A program made the position numbers and the translations under genes. Shown here piece by piece: positions 13,101 through 28,100 of a stretch of 64,000 bases of DNA. Positions within the stretch are counted from its first letter, which is position 1, and each line of letters opens with the position of its first letter. The notes beneath the pieces are model-generated. The model had not been told where the DNA came from. It searched no databases and saw nothing but the letters and a program-made list of their open reading frames with translations. This DNA comes from Phoronis australis (taxonomy: Eukaryota; Phoronida; Phoronidae): NCBI GenBank assembly GCA_002633005.1, contig NMRA01001032.1:1-64000 (forward strand). Direction: 5' to 3'.

Positions 13101-16100
13101 GGGCCATGCCTACTGGAAAGCTGTCTCTGTGCAGTTTACCTTGAACAAAAGGCTTACAAACTCTCAGTTCACAATCCGACTTACAGTCAAGTCCAATTGT
13201 CATCTTATTGCGTATCAATTGTTTCAAACTTTGGCCACCTAAATGACCAAAAGGACGATGCCACAACTCAAACTGTAAGTTAGTCTCATCTACTGACACA
13301 GACTCAGTCATGGGCTTTACATTTAAGTAATACAGGCCATTGACTTCACGGCCTTTTGCAACTTCTTTACCAACATCCTTCATAATGTTACATTCAGTAT
13401 CAGTAAATTCTATGGTACCAAGTTTGCTGGTAGCTTGTGAAACGCTTAACAAACTGAATGACAGGCCTGGTACAAACAGAACATTTTCTCCAACACACAT
13501 TTTGTGCTATTCCCGTTCAGGGAATCAAGTTCGAGTTCAACCGCTCCTTGGCCGGTTCCTTTTAAAACACGTCCATCCCTAAGCGTTACGTCTCTATTGT
13601 CCTGCAGCTCCGTAAACTCGGTATATTTTGCTCTGTCATTGCATATGTGTGTTGATGCTCCCGCGTCTATGGTCCATTCACAAGTTGACCTAGCACCAGT
13701 AAGCATTGCATTTATCAGCAAGCCAATAGACACCTCACTGTCACTGTCTTTAGTCGCTATGTTGGCTGTATCGGCTTTGTATTTTGTATCACTGCCATCT
13801 TTGTTTGGACAATTACGTTTTATGTGACCATACAATTTACATCCATAACACTTAGGACCCTTGTTTGACCTAGCCTTTTCGCGAGCGACAAGTGCTTCCC
13901 CGGCTGACTGTTCGCTAAGTTTCCGCTCTTCGTGTAATAAACGCTCAGTCACTAGTTCCATCCTAGGCACCTCCTCGCAAGCCTCCAATGCTGTAACCAA
14001 CACACCATACATATTGGGAAGACTTGCAAGAAGATGCACAACACGATCTCGATCGTTTACTGGACCACCAATTACTGCAAGTTCGCTAAAAAGCTCAGTC
14101 ATGGATTTGATAGGAGCACTGACGTCATCACCAGCATTTAACTTCATTGAATATAGGTTTTTACGTAAATGCAGCTCATTTGCCCAAGTTTTCTTTTGAA
14201 ACTGGTTCTGAAATGTGTGCAACACGTCACAGGGATCCACAGGGTCTCCTAGTATGTACAACAGACTAGTGTCCACTGAGAGAACTATGGTAGCACGTGC
14301 TTTGTCCCTTCTTACATTGAATTTCTCAAGTTTTGAAGCATCATCTCCCGAAGAAGGAACTTCCTTACCCGCGACAATGTTCCACAGGCCATCTTTCATC
14401 AGCGCCATTTGACACCGAACCTTCCACGTCGCATAGTTTTTACCAACCAGCGGTGAAATTACCCGAAATCACTGATTTTTCCGCCATCTTTGATTTTTCA
14501 AGTCCAAAACAACGTCACTAATCAACCTATTAGTGGCACACAAAAATCGTCCATAACCTTTTGAAATATGTCACTTTTTGGTTGCAAAAATGAAACCACA
14601 ACACATCGTGAGAATGACCTAATCTATTGTGAAAAAGAGACTAACTACAACGAAACAACTAATCGTAATAATGCCGTTGATGTAACGTAGAAGGAACTTA
14701 AACTAATAAATGATTTTCAACACAAATTCTGCAGACTTTCCACTATCAAAAAGTGTACTAACCTTTATTTTGTTGAAATCTGTAGTTTGCAGGTATTTGT
14801 CTAAATACAGAGACGTCTCGAGAAGGTCCCACGTAACCGCCACTGTTAAAATACACGCCCATTTCGTATGTGATAGATACTGGCTGGTTAACCGTAGAAA
14901 GTTTTACATTTGTTAATGCAGGATGGAAACATGAAGACATGACGTATTACTACAAGAAAGTTGAGGACCATTACTGCCACTATGATTCAGAAGAAGCCAC
15001 CGGAATTTCGTCAGCGGATTGCGAGAAATGGCACGGTAAAGGCGGGCCGATGCAACTCAATTCACAGTTAGAGGTACCGTACCGCCAGGATTGCACATCC
15101 CTACACAAGAGTTAAAAGGGACTCTTTTTTGGCTTTGACTCACTTTGAATAATAGACCGGGCTCAACATATGAAACCAAAGGGTACGACCGTGAACCCAG
15201 TTATCTTCTCTTTCCCTAATTTTACAGTCAAGGGGGGAACGTGGGTTAAAAAGGTAGAAGGGTGTAGGAGTCGAGCGGGCTCAAGGATAATCTTACGTAC
15301 TTCCATTTACAGGAAGCCTTCCACCTGTTCCCGAGAGAGATGAAATACCTTTGTGAAGACAAGACGAAGCCTTGGAATGGTTACAAGCCTGATTACAACG
15401 GTCCAGTGGAGGACAGGTACAAATACTGAACACACGATTTCCCCATACAGTTAGCAACGATAAACAAGAGCTTTGGAACAGGGAAGGGCGAACAGCAACG
15501 AATTTTCTGGAGGTTGTCGTTGCGTAACATCCTCACTAATAGTCGCCTGACATATGCGGGGTTGCTGGGGGGTTGGTTCAATCTGGGTCGAAAATTTTTT
15601 AGATTGACGGGCGTGTAACACCCTCACTAAAAATCAGGCAAATAGGTGCGCAAGAACGTGATGTCAATATTTGTGACAACTGTAAGGAATTCTATATAGG
15701 ACTCGCACAGAGATGCGTCTGTGACAGGTTGAAAAAACATCTCACCTCAGAGAAAAGTAACATATATAGGCATTGTATTAGCTACAATCACCAATTTCAA
15801 GAATGACGATCAATCACCAGCATTTCACACGTGATTATATTCTATTGTTGGCACTTGAATAGTCGGTGCCAAAATATAAGACAACAAATTTAATTTTCAA
15901 TAAATTCGAAATTGTCACAACTGTTTCCTGTTGCGTGAAATAATGGACTCAACTAAGTTCTCTGATTCTCCCACGCATTTATGCATTTGTTTACTCACAA
16001 GCGTTGTGCTTGTCTATCATCATATCGTTATAATGCTCTTCTCTTTGACTAATAACATTTCATAATAAACTATATAAAACAACGACCTTATTTCAGTGAA

Positions 16101-19100
16101 AATGAACAGGAACTTGGTCTTTAGGTTAGGGGCCTTGCATGAAAAGATGCCTATTTATTTTCGAGACTATCATATCGAGAATTCAACGGAGGGTTTGCGA
16201 TCAGTTTGTATCATAAGCAAAAGCAGAATTAGTAACGAAAATCCACAGTAAAGCAAATACACTATTTTCACAAGTCCACAAATGTGTAGAAAACTTAATG
16301 TGCTGGACGAGTGGTCCCTATTTACGTAATCAGCCCATAATGTCTGCACTTCGCAAGGTTTTCACATTCTTTAGTACGATCGCAATGTGATGTCGAAAGC
16401 TATCTTTAAATTCAGAGTAACAAAATAACAAAATAAACATTCTCAAATTACTGATACAATCTGTTATTTGAAACATAAAAGAACTAAACAAATGTTTTAT
16501 ACGCTACTGAATGAAGCGGGCCCCCAGTAATTGCAATAATGTCTTTGAGCCTCCAATATTATAAACGGTCCAGTGAACTGACGTGTCATTTTTGATCGCG
16601 TACGTAACACAGAGTGTCGAATAAACATACAGATGCAGCTGCTGTGGTTTCCAACATGGGGTTATGTATGGGGAGTGTCGACGCATACTGGACCCACCGC
16701 TACCGATTAAAGTCCATAAAATACCGTATTTGGTATTGGTAATACTTCTTAGCAATAGTGAAGACAAGCATGAAGCGCATTTGCTGCAATTTATTTTACA
16801 GAATAAGCTGCAGTGTCTTCCAGCAGTACAAACTTCGCACTGATGAAGACTATAATCCGACTGAGGAAGCTCGCGCCAATCGCGCCTCTCAAACAGCACG
16901 CGGGAGTAGTTTCACTGGCTACTACAAAGAAAACGCCAAGAAACCTTATCTGGCTATATCTGCACCAGTAACAGGTACAGTACCGATTTTGTCCTCCGCT
17001 GCGCCTTCATGACGCTCCGTTCGTATCGTACTTCCAACGATGTTGTTGAGTAGCGGGGAGGGCATATATGCAGTTTTGTAAAAATTGAGTACTTTGTGAC
17101 AGATTTTTGCAATTTAGTACACTGTCAGGTATAAGAAAAGAAGATTTAAAAAACAAAGTGTTCTGACTCCCTGGTGATCGCTAGGCACAAAATTCAATGT
17201 GGTTGCCGCCAGAATGGAAGTTGGCGTATTTCGGCTATTATTATCACTAGAACAAATTATGTCATGTTTTCAATATTTTTGGGGGCGGGGAGTTCATTTC
17301 TGGAGTTCAGTTTAAGTTTTGAGGTCAATTCAAATGCAAAGTGATAATCTCAAGGCAAATGTCATTCACAAATAACTCAAACTTATGTTTGTTCTCATAG
17401 ACGTTACATCGTTTATTTAATGGGTATATCGATTTGATTGGCTACACAAAATCCTAAAATTACCATTTTTCAAAACCAGATTTGCACAGCATAGAACTTT
17501 ATTTAGCTGACTGTGAAAATACTTGTAGATTGAGACATGTAGAAACATCCTCCTTCACTTATAAAAATGGCACATGTGTTACTACTGGGAAGAGTAGGGA
17601 ATTTCTTTCTCGTCAGTGGCTGTATCGCCTATATCTCTTAAAGATCTTCTTAAATCGGAATGGTTTATTTTAAGGAACGTGACAACGAATGACAACGGCT
17701 TCCAAACGGATCCAATTACCGCTGTGCCTCCTAGTGGTAATTTAACTACCTGCGTTTTCCTTCTTGTCTTAATGTGTATCCATTGACGGACATTTCTGAA
17801 ACAGCAAATTGATTTCTATAAAAGAATCAATGACACGTTTCTATTCTCGGAAGGGTTGAAGATATTGTATGCTATTCAGTGGCCATAATGATTATTTGCC
17901 ACTCTGTTTGCGTTATCAGCCAAATAACACTAAAGATTATGTGTTCCAAATGGGACGAAGACGTTTGACTGGGTCCAATATCTGTGTCTCCCTCTTGTGG
18001 CAATTAATTTTTCAACGGTTGAATATAAGCTCTTGATGGGTTTAAAGGAATTTTTGGGAATTAAGTTATAATGATTCAGACAACAGCATCGGTCATGTTT
18101 CAGATGGATTTGACCTAGCTTGTTTCCCCTTGTGAACTTCCTTCTGTTTTCTTGTTTTTGTTTTCTTTGTCGTCTGCTTTTCCCTGTCCTCCAAACGTTT
18201 TGAAAATCATGTTGAAACGTGGCAGGTGTGTTTCTATTCTGAACTGCTTTGCACCCCCTAGAAGTTATTTCTAAGTTAACGAGCATTGGCCCGTTTAAGT
18301 CGGAATTTTTTAAAATGATGACGCAATGCACACCGAGGGGTTCATTTCAACGTTCTGCAGTTGCAAATAAAACGTTGCAAAGATGTTCATCAGGCTCACC
18401 TTCACACAAGAGTAATCTTTAGCAAATGATATAGAAGCCGTTAAAGTATGCGATTCCCGAGGCGGCGGGGGCCAATTTGGTTCCCCTTTGACAAACACAT
18501 ATCTGGTTACAGGTTGGGACGCTTTGTTGGCGAATGCGATCTTATAGAGTTGCCCAGGACTCCGTGATATTTCCAGCAGGCGGCATTACTGTTTGTAGCA
18601 GAAGAACTGCAGCAGTTTGGGTCTTTTAGGGTTATCCGATTCTGAGCCATTTTACCCGCGGAAGTTACAACATTTCCTTTATTCGTTAGTCAGCACTAAA
18701 ATAATGAGCAGACGCTCTTCATTTTTGGAGTTAATATAATCGGCTTCCAGTGGCCGCATTTGATTGAAAACCGTAACAAACATTAGAAGGCACTAGACAT
18801 TAGGTTTTGCCTGACCGTGCACACACCACTGGACTTACGGTCTTTCGTCCACTCTGAGGAGATTTGTATGAGCAGAATAAAAGGCTGCTGGATATTTCAG
18901 GTCAGAAGTGCCACACATGGCAGAATGAACTTCATTCTGTCTCATTTTTGCTCCGCTCGCTTCCACCGATCAGCAAGTCAAACTGAAAATTCGGTGGCAT
19001 AAAACGCAAAATTGACACTTATCAACTCAAAGCCACCACTTCTTCTACAACGTACAACAAGCGATTGAAGTACTGCTTCCTATATGCTGGCGTATGTTAG

Positions 19101-22100
19101 TGATAAATTTGAGCTGTGCATAACTGTGAAAATAACAAAAAAAAATTGCGGGTTATTGCCAGGATAAAAACACGTTTTATTATTTCCTGATTAAGATTGA
19201 TGTTTGAGATGCAACTCCTGAAAATCTCTATTATTTCTGATAAAATGGCATGTTGTGGGAGTCTATTCCAGAGTAAAACAGTAAATGGGAAGAACGAGTT
19301 TGCGTAGTATACAGTGGGAATGTGTGTTCTTTCAAAGGTATGAGAGTGGGCATTGCGTGATCTAGAAATATTTAGGGGTCTAGGGTATGTGTTAGGAATG
19401 GCAACCAGTGTGTACACTGCCTTGTACATGTGAAACCGTTTCTTTTGAGCACGTCTTTCTTGAAGAGTGGGCTAGGTGCGAGTGGTGAGCATAGACGTAA
19501 CAAATCAGCTCTGGAGTGATCATAATGGATGAACCTGGCTGCTGAACGCTATATTCTTTCTATCTTGCCAATATTGGAGCGTGTGGAGGAATACCAGAGG
19601 AGTGATAATCAACTGTGCGCCTCATCAATGAAGTGTAGGCCAAGGTGTTTGTTTCACGAAGTGCACATTTGAGGTTCCGCTTAATGAAGCCAAGAGTTTG
19701 TTTGCCTTAGAGATGATTGCGTCTATTTGAGTGTTCCATATTGAATTATTGGTAAGAAAGAGCCCAAGGTAGGGTGCATGCGAGTGGTGAGATGTGAAGA
19801 CTGTGGCAGTATATCCTGGGGTAAAGTTTTCTATGGACACGTAGAATATTGCATTGGAAAACGACGAGATCCGATTTCCAGGATTTTCCCGGTAGGCTAG
19901 GAAGTCTAAATCTTTTTGATATTTTTTGCAAAAATGGGGGAAGCAATACGTCTTTAGAGGATTGAATCATCGAAAAAGACACGGACGTATGAAACAATGG
20001 AATCAGGAAGGTATTTAATATATAGTATGAGGAGTGCAAGACCAAAGGCAGAACCCTGGGGCACCCCTGACTGAACTGGAAAGGAATTTGAGAACTTGCC
20101 ATTGACGACGACACTTCCTTGTGGATGCTCGAGACACGACAAATATACTTCTATAGATTGCACACGTGTGGTCCAAAGTGCTTACATCCGTCTAGGTTTT
20201 ATGAAATTCTGGATTACTTGAGGGCTGTTCGAAATCGCAGCAGATTAATCAGTCGCTTATCAACAGTGTAACAATGGTAGAAGGAGTTGCCGTTTTAAAG
20301 AAAAGTTTATATGCTGGCGAAGTAGTGGACTTACAACATGGTCGTAACTACCAACAAACCACAATCACTTAACCTATTTGCAATGTATACCATAAAACTG
20401 CCGCCAAATTCTATTATGTGCAAGGTAGTCGTGGCTTGTGTACCACCTCATTAATTTAGAGAGTGTCCAATAGACTTTAGGGATATATACGCACTAAGTA
20501 CAGTTCGGAATACGCATTGGAAAATTGTAATCAATTTCCACACCATATTGGATTAGTACGCTCTTGCTCCGATTTTGCCTGAAATTCACCCTAGGCCGGG
20601 TTTCTTTGAAGAGGCTGAGTGAAAACCAAACATGGTGGTACTTTTGATTTAGTCAGCAAGTCGTTCAATGACTGAAAATTTGTTCAGACTTGTTTGGCTA
20701 TTGTCATCCCGAAATTCGCACCTGAAGGCAATTGAGGTCTCTGACAAGGACGACTTTTGTTCTTCATTATAAAGCTCATGAGTTGAGGAAATTTCTATTG
20801 CTCGAAAGCTACATTTGATATGTATGAGGTAGCCCACTGCCAACTCCATGTTCTGATATGATGTATACATCTCTTCCGGCTTATAATTTTCTATCTATCA
20901 TTAACCCTACATGAAATTGTTACTGCATGTGTAGAGATCCTGTTCAACGAAGAGCGCAAAGCCATTGGAGTGACCTTCTGGGACGAAGAAAATGGGCAGA
21001 CTAAAAAGGCATTCGTCCGTAAAGAAGTCATCGTTGGTGCGGGCTCTTTCGATACACCACATTTACTTCAGGTACACTTGATATTTACATATAAGCTCAT
21101 GCATTTCATGTTTTAATAACAATAACAATAACAATAACAATAACAATAATAATAATAATGTTTATTGTACATCTTAGGCTTTGCCTACTCATACATATAT
21201 ACATAAATTCAAACATATATTCAGAATATTTGCACGGAGAGCAGTTCTTCTCTTAAAGCCATAGCCCTCTGAATATACAATGCGAGGCGCTGGATGCTGT
21301 CATGATTTTTCTGTTGGAATAACCTAACAAGAGAGTAGTTAACACTGACAAGCTCTGGAAGAAGATTTCGTGTAAGCACTTCAAGAACAGGGCATCGACA
21401 CATGAAATGAGGCCCATCTTCAATTTCACCCAGACAGCCTATGCCGCATATTCTCTCACCTCTAGGAATACCCATATGTCTCCCTTTCTCTATATTAAGT
21501 GAGTGAAGTGAACACCGAAATTGCGCAAGTATTTTTCTTGAATAAGCGCTTAAACAATTCACATATTGCTCGCTGACAAGATCACGTTTAATAAGACTAT
21601 AAAATTCATATTTATTTGAGCTATCTATTTCCAGTTGTCATTCCTGTACGCCATAATCCAGTAATCTCTGATTAAATACCATAATAAACTCAGCACTATT
21701 GCCTGGGCCAAATAACCACACTTCTCCATAGCCGTACCTATACAAAATTTCTTTGACACGGTGTGCCCAGTTACAATTACCATTTTCACTTTGTTCCCTT
21801 AGCATACTATAACATTTCAGTGGGTACCTATGTTCTTCCATATCCAGAAATTTTGTCCAATTGATGATTGGTTTACACATATAGTTTGTAATTAACAATT
21901 GTCTCCCACATTCACCACGAGCCATAGCATTTGGCGTTTTAATACTCAATCTCAGAACATATTTACAGAAATCATTATGAACTTTTTTTAATAAATTCAC
22001 GCATTGATGTTTCTCATATTTCTGCACCATATGTTAACATGGGCATTATCATAGAGTCAAAGAGTTTAAAATGCACTCCATGGGAAATACAGTTAAGTTT

Positions 22101-25100
22101 TGACAGAGTGGCTTTAATAACGTTCATTGCTTTTCGAGCTTGGCTTGCAAGTACTCTACAACACTCTGTCCATTTAAGTCTGCAGGAGAATGTGACTCCT
22201 AGGTACTTGTACTACGATTTGGTATCTACTTTCTTATCGCCAAAACCCACCTTTCATTACTTGAAAGTATGCTCCCTCGCTTAAATACCACAACATTCGT
22301 TTTATCCAAATTAACTTGCAAATTCCAGTCTCGACGAAACTTTTCGAGGACATTGAGCTTCATCTGTAGCCCAGCAACGGTATTCGACACCAGCACTAAA
22401 TCATCAGCAAAAAACAAAGAACCTATTTCACAACCCTGAGAGACACGTATACCTCTGCCTACATTTTCTCTAATATCTGACACTAATGTGCTAACAAACA
22501 CCGAGAACAGCCTGGCATTAAAACACATCCTTGCCGGACACGAACTGTACAGTTGAAATATGGTGTGGTCTGGGACTGTACCATAACACACGATTGTATA
22601 GAGTCGTATGTACTGCGCAAAATGTTAAATATTTTTCCATGCAAACCTTTGGTTAAAAAGGCATAAAATAAACGGGAAATATCTACACTATCAAATGCCT
22701 TACTAAAATCAACGAATGCACAATATACTTTCCCATTCCGTTTAGTGACATGTTTCTGGAAGATACACTGTAGGTTAAAAATGTTATCGATTGTAGAATA
22801 CCCAGTCCTAAAGCCTGCTTGTTCTTCCGGGATACATTTCGTATTATTCGACCATTCAATTATACGAGAATAAAGAATAGTTGTAAAATTTTTATTAATA
22901 CTATCTATAACGGAGATCCCTCTGTGGATTAAATATGTCTCCTTCTTTGATACTTTTTGACCATTGGGATGGATAATGCCCGGTATGTACATGTATTATG
23001 ACGTATGACATTTCACGAGTAAACTATTTTTCATCCACTATCATGTGCTCTTTTATAGTTTTATTTCAGTGTTCATAATGCTTACAATTGATTGACTTCG
23101 CCGACATTGTTGGGTCAACCAGCCAAGACATCTCAAAGGCTTTTGGTGACGACTTCCTGCTAACAAACCAATCAGATGCTGGTTGACCTTACAAAACCGG
23201 CGAAGTCAATCAAGTGTAGCCAAATCTTTTAAATATCCCGTGAAAGACAGAAGCAACCAAGAGTTTTCATATATGCAGATGACGACGTAAAACTGATTTA
23301 AAGAAAATCCTCCAGAAGCACTTCCTGAAAATGTAGGCCCGATTATGCGTGCCTGTTGTTACCGAGGTTGGAATTGACAGTTTGCAATCTAACGAATAAG
23401 CCTAGTATACTAATTATTATATTGTTGATAGAACAGATGTTAAGTAAGTAGTAAACCAACCAACCAACCATCTAACCCATTTACCAGCCAACCAACCATG
23501 CCAGCCAACGAACAACTGACGAAGCAACCAACCGAAGGACATTATACGTTTCCTTCGTACATTCCGTGTTATGAAAATCTTTCGATTGAAACTTGCCTGA
23601 AATACATAAATTTTGCTGCAGGTGAGCGGAGTCGGGCCTAAAGAGCTTCTCAAAGATATCGGCGTAGACCTTGTTGCTGAGAACAAGCATGTGGGCCAGC
23701 ATTTATGGGACCATATCTCGGTACCGTACGTTCTAAAACTTAGTTCAGCCTCCGATGACTTATGCTGCGGCACTCCACCAAAAGTTGACATTGACGGTAC
23801 CGAATACAATACAGGGGATTTGGCCAGCATCAACGGTCCATTTTCCTGGATTTTGCATTATCGTTCTAACGTTTCCCGTGTTCCCGCTTCGATGTCCGAC
23901 ATCCAGCTGTATGTGATGGGAAACTCCAAGCTATTTGACGAGACAGGTAATGTTATGACGATCTACAACAACGAGTCTAAAGGTCAAGACTGGGATTGTG
24001 TCCCTGTAATTTGTTGCTTAATACTGTAGCAGTCTAAATCACCTTCATATTATTTGGGAATCTTCTCATTCAAGTCTCTATAGTTCGGTGACACCTCTTT
24101 GTTTACACAAACTTCGTTGAAACACGTCTAGACGTTTTGTTTGAAAGCTTGATACTGGTTCTGTCTTAGTGTCAGAGTAATATCCTTTCTTCAGGTCTGC
24201 AGCTATGTAGTTAAACACCGAGAGACATAACAAACAAACAAACAAACAAATTAAAACACAAGCTATGTTTTGAGACTGCAGTTATCATTATCAGGAAATA
24301 AGTTGAATGATCATATACATACCGCAATAGACAGTGAAATACACGTGACAGCGGGAAGAGGGTCATACAAGCAGAGAGTGTGAATGCAACACAATGTAGG
24401 ACGCCCGCAACCCTATAGAAACAGAGCCAGAGTGCTCATTCAACACAGTTTTTTTGACTGATCAATAGTGATTCAGGGGACAGATACCTTGTGAGTCTGC
24501 TGCTGTGTGGAGACAATAATTCATCGTCTCAGAAGTGTCATAACTAGGTTAAACTCCTCTTTGGAAACGACGCGCTTACAATAATTATTTTGTCGTCGTT
24601 TGATTGGTTGATCTAATCACACTGCCCTGACACCTTGTGGGCAACAAAATATTTCAGGCTTTCTTTTCTCCAACATTGAAATTAAAATTCTTAATGAAAA
24701 TGAAATTGTATTCTTGAACACTTTGTTCATTGGACTGGATAATGAATTACCCAAAGTTCTTATATCACCTCACGCCCTGAGGTAGCCGCGGACATGTAAG
24801 ATAGGGGACATGTGTCCAATGATTGTCCATCTGGCCGTCTTTTGACGTTAGTCTTCATACAGCTAGCTGAGTGGTTACCACTACATGTAAGTGTGATCCT
24901 CACTATTTGGTATACACCTTTGTTGCTCCATAAAATAAATGGATATCGTTTCATTCAATTATTCATCCCCACATTCATTCATTATCCGTGCTTTCTCTCA
25001 CTTATTAAGACATTCATTCATTCATTCGTTCGTTGTTCACAGGTGCGCTATGCACAGCTGACCCTCCTGAATACGAAGATGATGCACAAAACAAGCAATA

Positions 25101-28100
25101 CGAGGACTCCAGCGATACACTCGAAGGTATATCCAAATTTCGTCAATTTCTTGACCAAGATATTTTACTAACAGGTGTATTGAGTGAAGACGAGACATGA
25201 GCAGTTTCGAAATATAACCGTCCTTTATAATATCTCTTGGTGATCTATTCTTGCTGACAAATATGCCAGAAGTTTGCACGAGTCTCTGCCAAATCAATGA
25301 ATAGAACTCTCCGTAAACAAGGTTATACATGTAAATATTGAATTGAATTCCAAGTCCCACGCGAAACCCATACATTCTAGCATTAAGGCTTGCTTTCCAG
25401 AGATTTCACATGACTAACATTGGGAATAGCTGGTTGTCCACTCGGATTAGTTTTGATTGATATCTTTTCAGTTTCAGTCTGAGAGTCACTTTTGACAACC
25501 TATAAAACTGTATATTACGAGTTTTTCAACAAGGCATATTTGGGTGCTAAAATGATATTTTTGTCTAAGAAATATTGGTTATGTAATTAATAAAGATAGT
25601 TCCATCGAAGTTAACCAAAATTTATGCACATGTACTTTTAAATCCTGAGTGTCAAACTTGTTTACATGTACTTTTGATATCTACGTGTATTTTTAGATGA
25701 TGCTTACCTCTTCTGGTCTATGGTCAGTGTCCTGTAAGGCTTCTAAAAATTCTGATATCATATTGTAACCACCAATGATATGAATAGATAAGATCATGTG
25801 GTTTTTATTAGCTAATTAGCTAATTGTTGACTGAGTACATCGTTATAATTTGGCAGAAGTCGGGTGTTGCAGCACCTGTAGTCTGTCGTTAACAGAAAAC
25901 GTTGTTTTTGTGTGTTGCGGCGAACATTTTACCCCGATGATGTGGAATAGAACCAGATGTCCCACTTTTAATACAGATGTTCTGCTTTTCAATCAAGTTG
26001 TCCCGTTTTCTCATTCTCGAATGCTGATAGTTATGCAACTGGTGTTCCAAATAACAGTATCTCTTTCTTATGAATGTTTGATTTTCCAGAAGCCATTTTC
26101 CTTAGTAATATAACAATTATAAAAATATTTTCCAATGTCTCTTGTTCATTGTAACACACCTCACTAATTTTAATTATTGAAAAATGGGTTTATTCCTAGA
26201 TTTCGCTTTAATGTAATGAGCTATCCACGTGCTTCAAATCTACAAAAACATGTTTTGCCATGTTTATCTTTCGGTAAACCCTTATCCCCATATTTCGGAT
26301 AGATAATTAGGGTATTTGGTTTATCACGGTTTTTGTACATGTAAGTGTCATTGAACACTGATTTTTACTAAAAAATGTAGATGTATCAAACGGATGAATG
26401 CCTGACTAAATTCTTCACAGCAACTCTGAGACATTCATTGTCTAAAACCATTGTCTTTCTCCGGTAGCAATCCTTTGAATCTGATGGCTTAATTAGTTAT
26501 TTATGTAATGTCTACCTCTGTATCATTTTCTTTTTTATCACATCCCAAATTCGTTGACATTTCAAGCTAATTAGTTGATTGTTAGATAAATAATGAGTCA
26601 ATTAGTGCATGCAAAATAAAATTTGTATATGAAATTAATTTCTTATCTTTTGTTTCTAGTATAATCATACACCATCGAGAGTTCATGGAGGACTTTTTAA
26701 TATGACTCTGATGCAATGCGCTTGAAAGCAATTCGGTGAAAAACGGAAGATTTGCGAAAAGTTTTACTATAGTAAATTTTTCACTTTCCCATTGCCTTAG
26801 TGTGATGAAAAAAGACATTCCATTCCTAGAGTTCTACGATAACTTTAAAACAATGTGTATACCTGTGAGAAAAATATCATTTTGCTTTCTGATATTGACT
26901 TCTTTAGGTACTATTCGTATCATCGATCAGTGGCCTGAGTATCGCGGCCATGTCAAAGCAGTCACTTCACACATATTTGACAAGCCGGAGATAGAGTATG
27001 GCTGGGGATACACTGAAGATGGGGTACCGACAGAAGAGTTCAAGAAGGTCTCCAAGCTTGTCCGAGATCAAATTCGCCTGTTGCGCAACATGTTCTTTGG
27101 AAAAAACGTCAGCAAAGAGTTAAAAGAACTGGTTTTAGACGAAGTTGCACCAGGGCTGGATATAGATACGGACGATAAGTTGGACGCATGGATGCGTGGA
27201 ATGCTGGTGTCTGCACTTCACCCTGTCGGTACATGCAAAATGCCAGACTGTGCTGATGAGTTTCTACAAGTAAGAGGAGTTTCCAATCTCAGAGTGTGTG
27301 ATGCCTCAGCCTTCGCAACACAAACCGACGGAAATCCAGCCGCTACTCTATTCGCTATGGGCGAAAAACTGGCAGACATGCTCAAGTTCCAATATCTGAA
27401 ATACGTAAACGTGGCAGTTCGTAAAGAATTAGCGATTCCAAGAGATAAGAATACCTTCAATTCCGAACTACCCCCCGGACATGCTGCAGTTGACATGGGT
27501 CCAGTGAAGTCAGCTTCAAATTGTATGGACGTATCAGTGTCCTCTGAATGGATTTCAACAGGAAAGGGTACTTCAGCTTTGATTGTCAAATGGTCTTTGG
27601 TATGCGTCAAGGACACCAATGAGCGTCAGATTGCAGACTTAGTAGCTATGGCTACATTGGGAACTGATCCAAGAGACGGTTGCAATGCTCAAGGTTATCC
27701 AAAGTTCAACAGACCAGAAGCGACTCCCGATCCAAGAGAGCCAAGCCCAAAGCATAAAATATCACGTCACGTTTTTGCCGTGTGGTGCCAATCGTTCCCT
27801 GGTGTGGATCCCGATACACTATGGACACAAGCTGGTTCGTGGAACGGAGAAGGTGGCAGGTATGTGCTCAGACAATTTAGCTGAAATGGTATACTATATG
27901 TAAAGCAACATGAATTTTAATATGTATATAGGTTGGTCAAGCGCATGCAGGACCAGAGCGACAAGTCTCATGCTGTTTTACAATACATTTACCTATAAAT
28001 AATTACCATAATCTACTTGGAAATAAAAGAAGTCTGTGATACTTATTATAGAAGACAAGAATCCAAACATAATATTTCTGTACGTCACCTGTTTCTTAAC

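Larger units (their letters stand above)
10417..14722 (-). mobile_element. Ty1/Copia LTR retrotransposon in copy 1 intron 3, antisense
   Basis: Two 164-bp direct LTRs bound a 4306-bp element flanked by the 5-bp duplication CAAAT (10412-10416 and 14723-14727). On the minus strand the order is gag, protease, integrase, reverse transcriptase, RNase H, the Copia order. The site next to the 5' LTR reads GGTTATGG (complement of 14551-14558), resembling the internal half-tRNA primer site known for copia and Ty5. A purine run (complement of 10581-10590) precedes the 3' LTR. LTRs differ at about 7 of 164 positions and the coding frame is broken several times, so this copy is not autonomous. Confidence 0.93.
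23947..26907 (+). other. Copy 1 introns 8 and 9 around the acidic exon
   Basis: Intron 8 (1096 bp) has the ACAA repeat and an ATTC-rich stretch at 24955-25030 immediately before the exon 9 acceptor. Intron 9 (1781 bp) shows nothing recognisable. Confidence 0.6.

Noticed and set aside
23947-24030. Continuation of exon 8 to a stop at 24030
   Set aside because: Would end the protein before the catalytic domain; the GTAATG donor at 23947 fits the phase of exons 9 and 10.
26736-26907. An ATG and open frame joined to exon 10
   Set aside because: The frame is open by chance through the end of intron 9; the TCTTTAG acceptor at 26907 and phase agreement with exon 9 define the real exon start.
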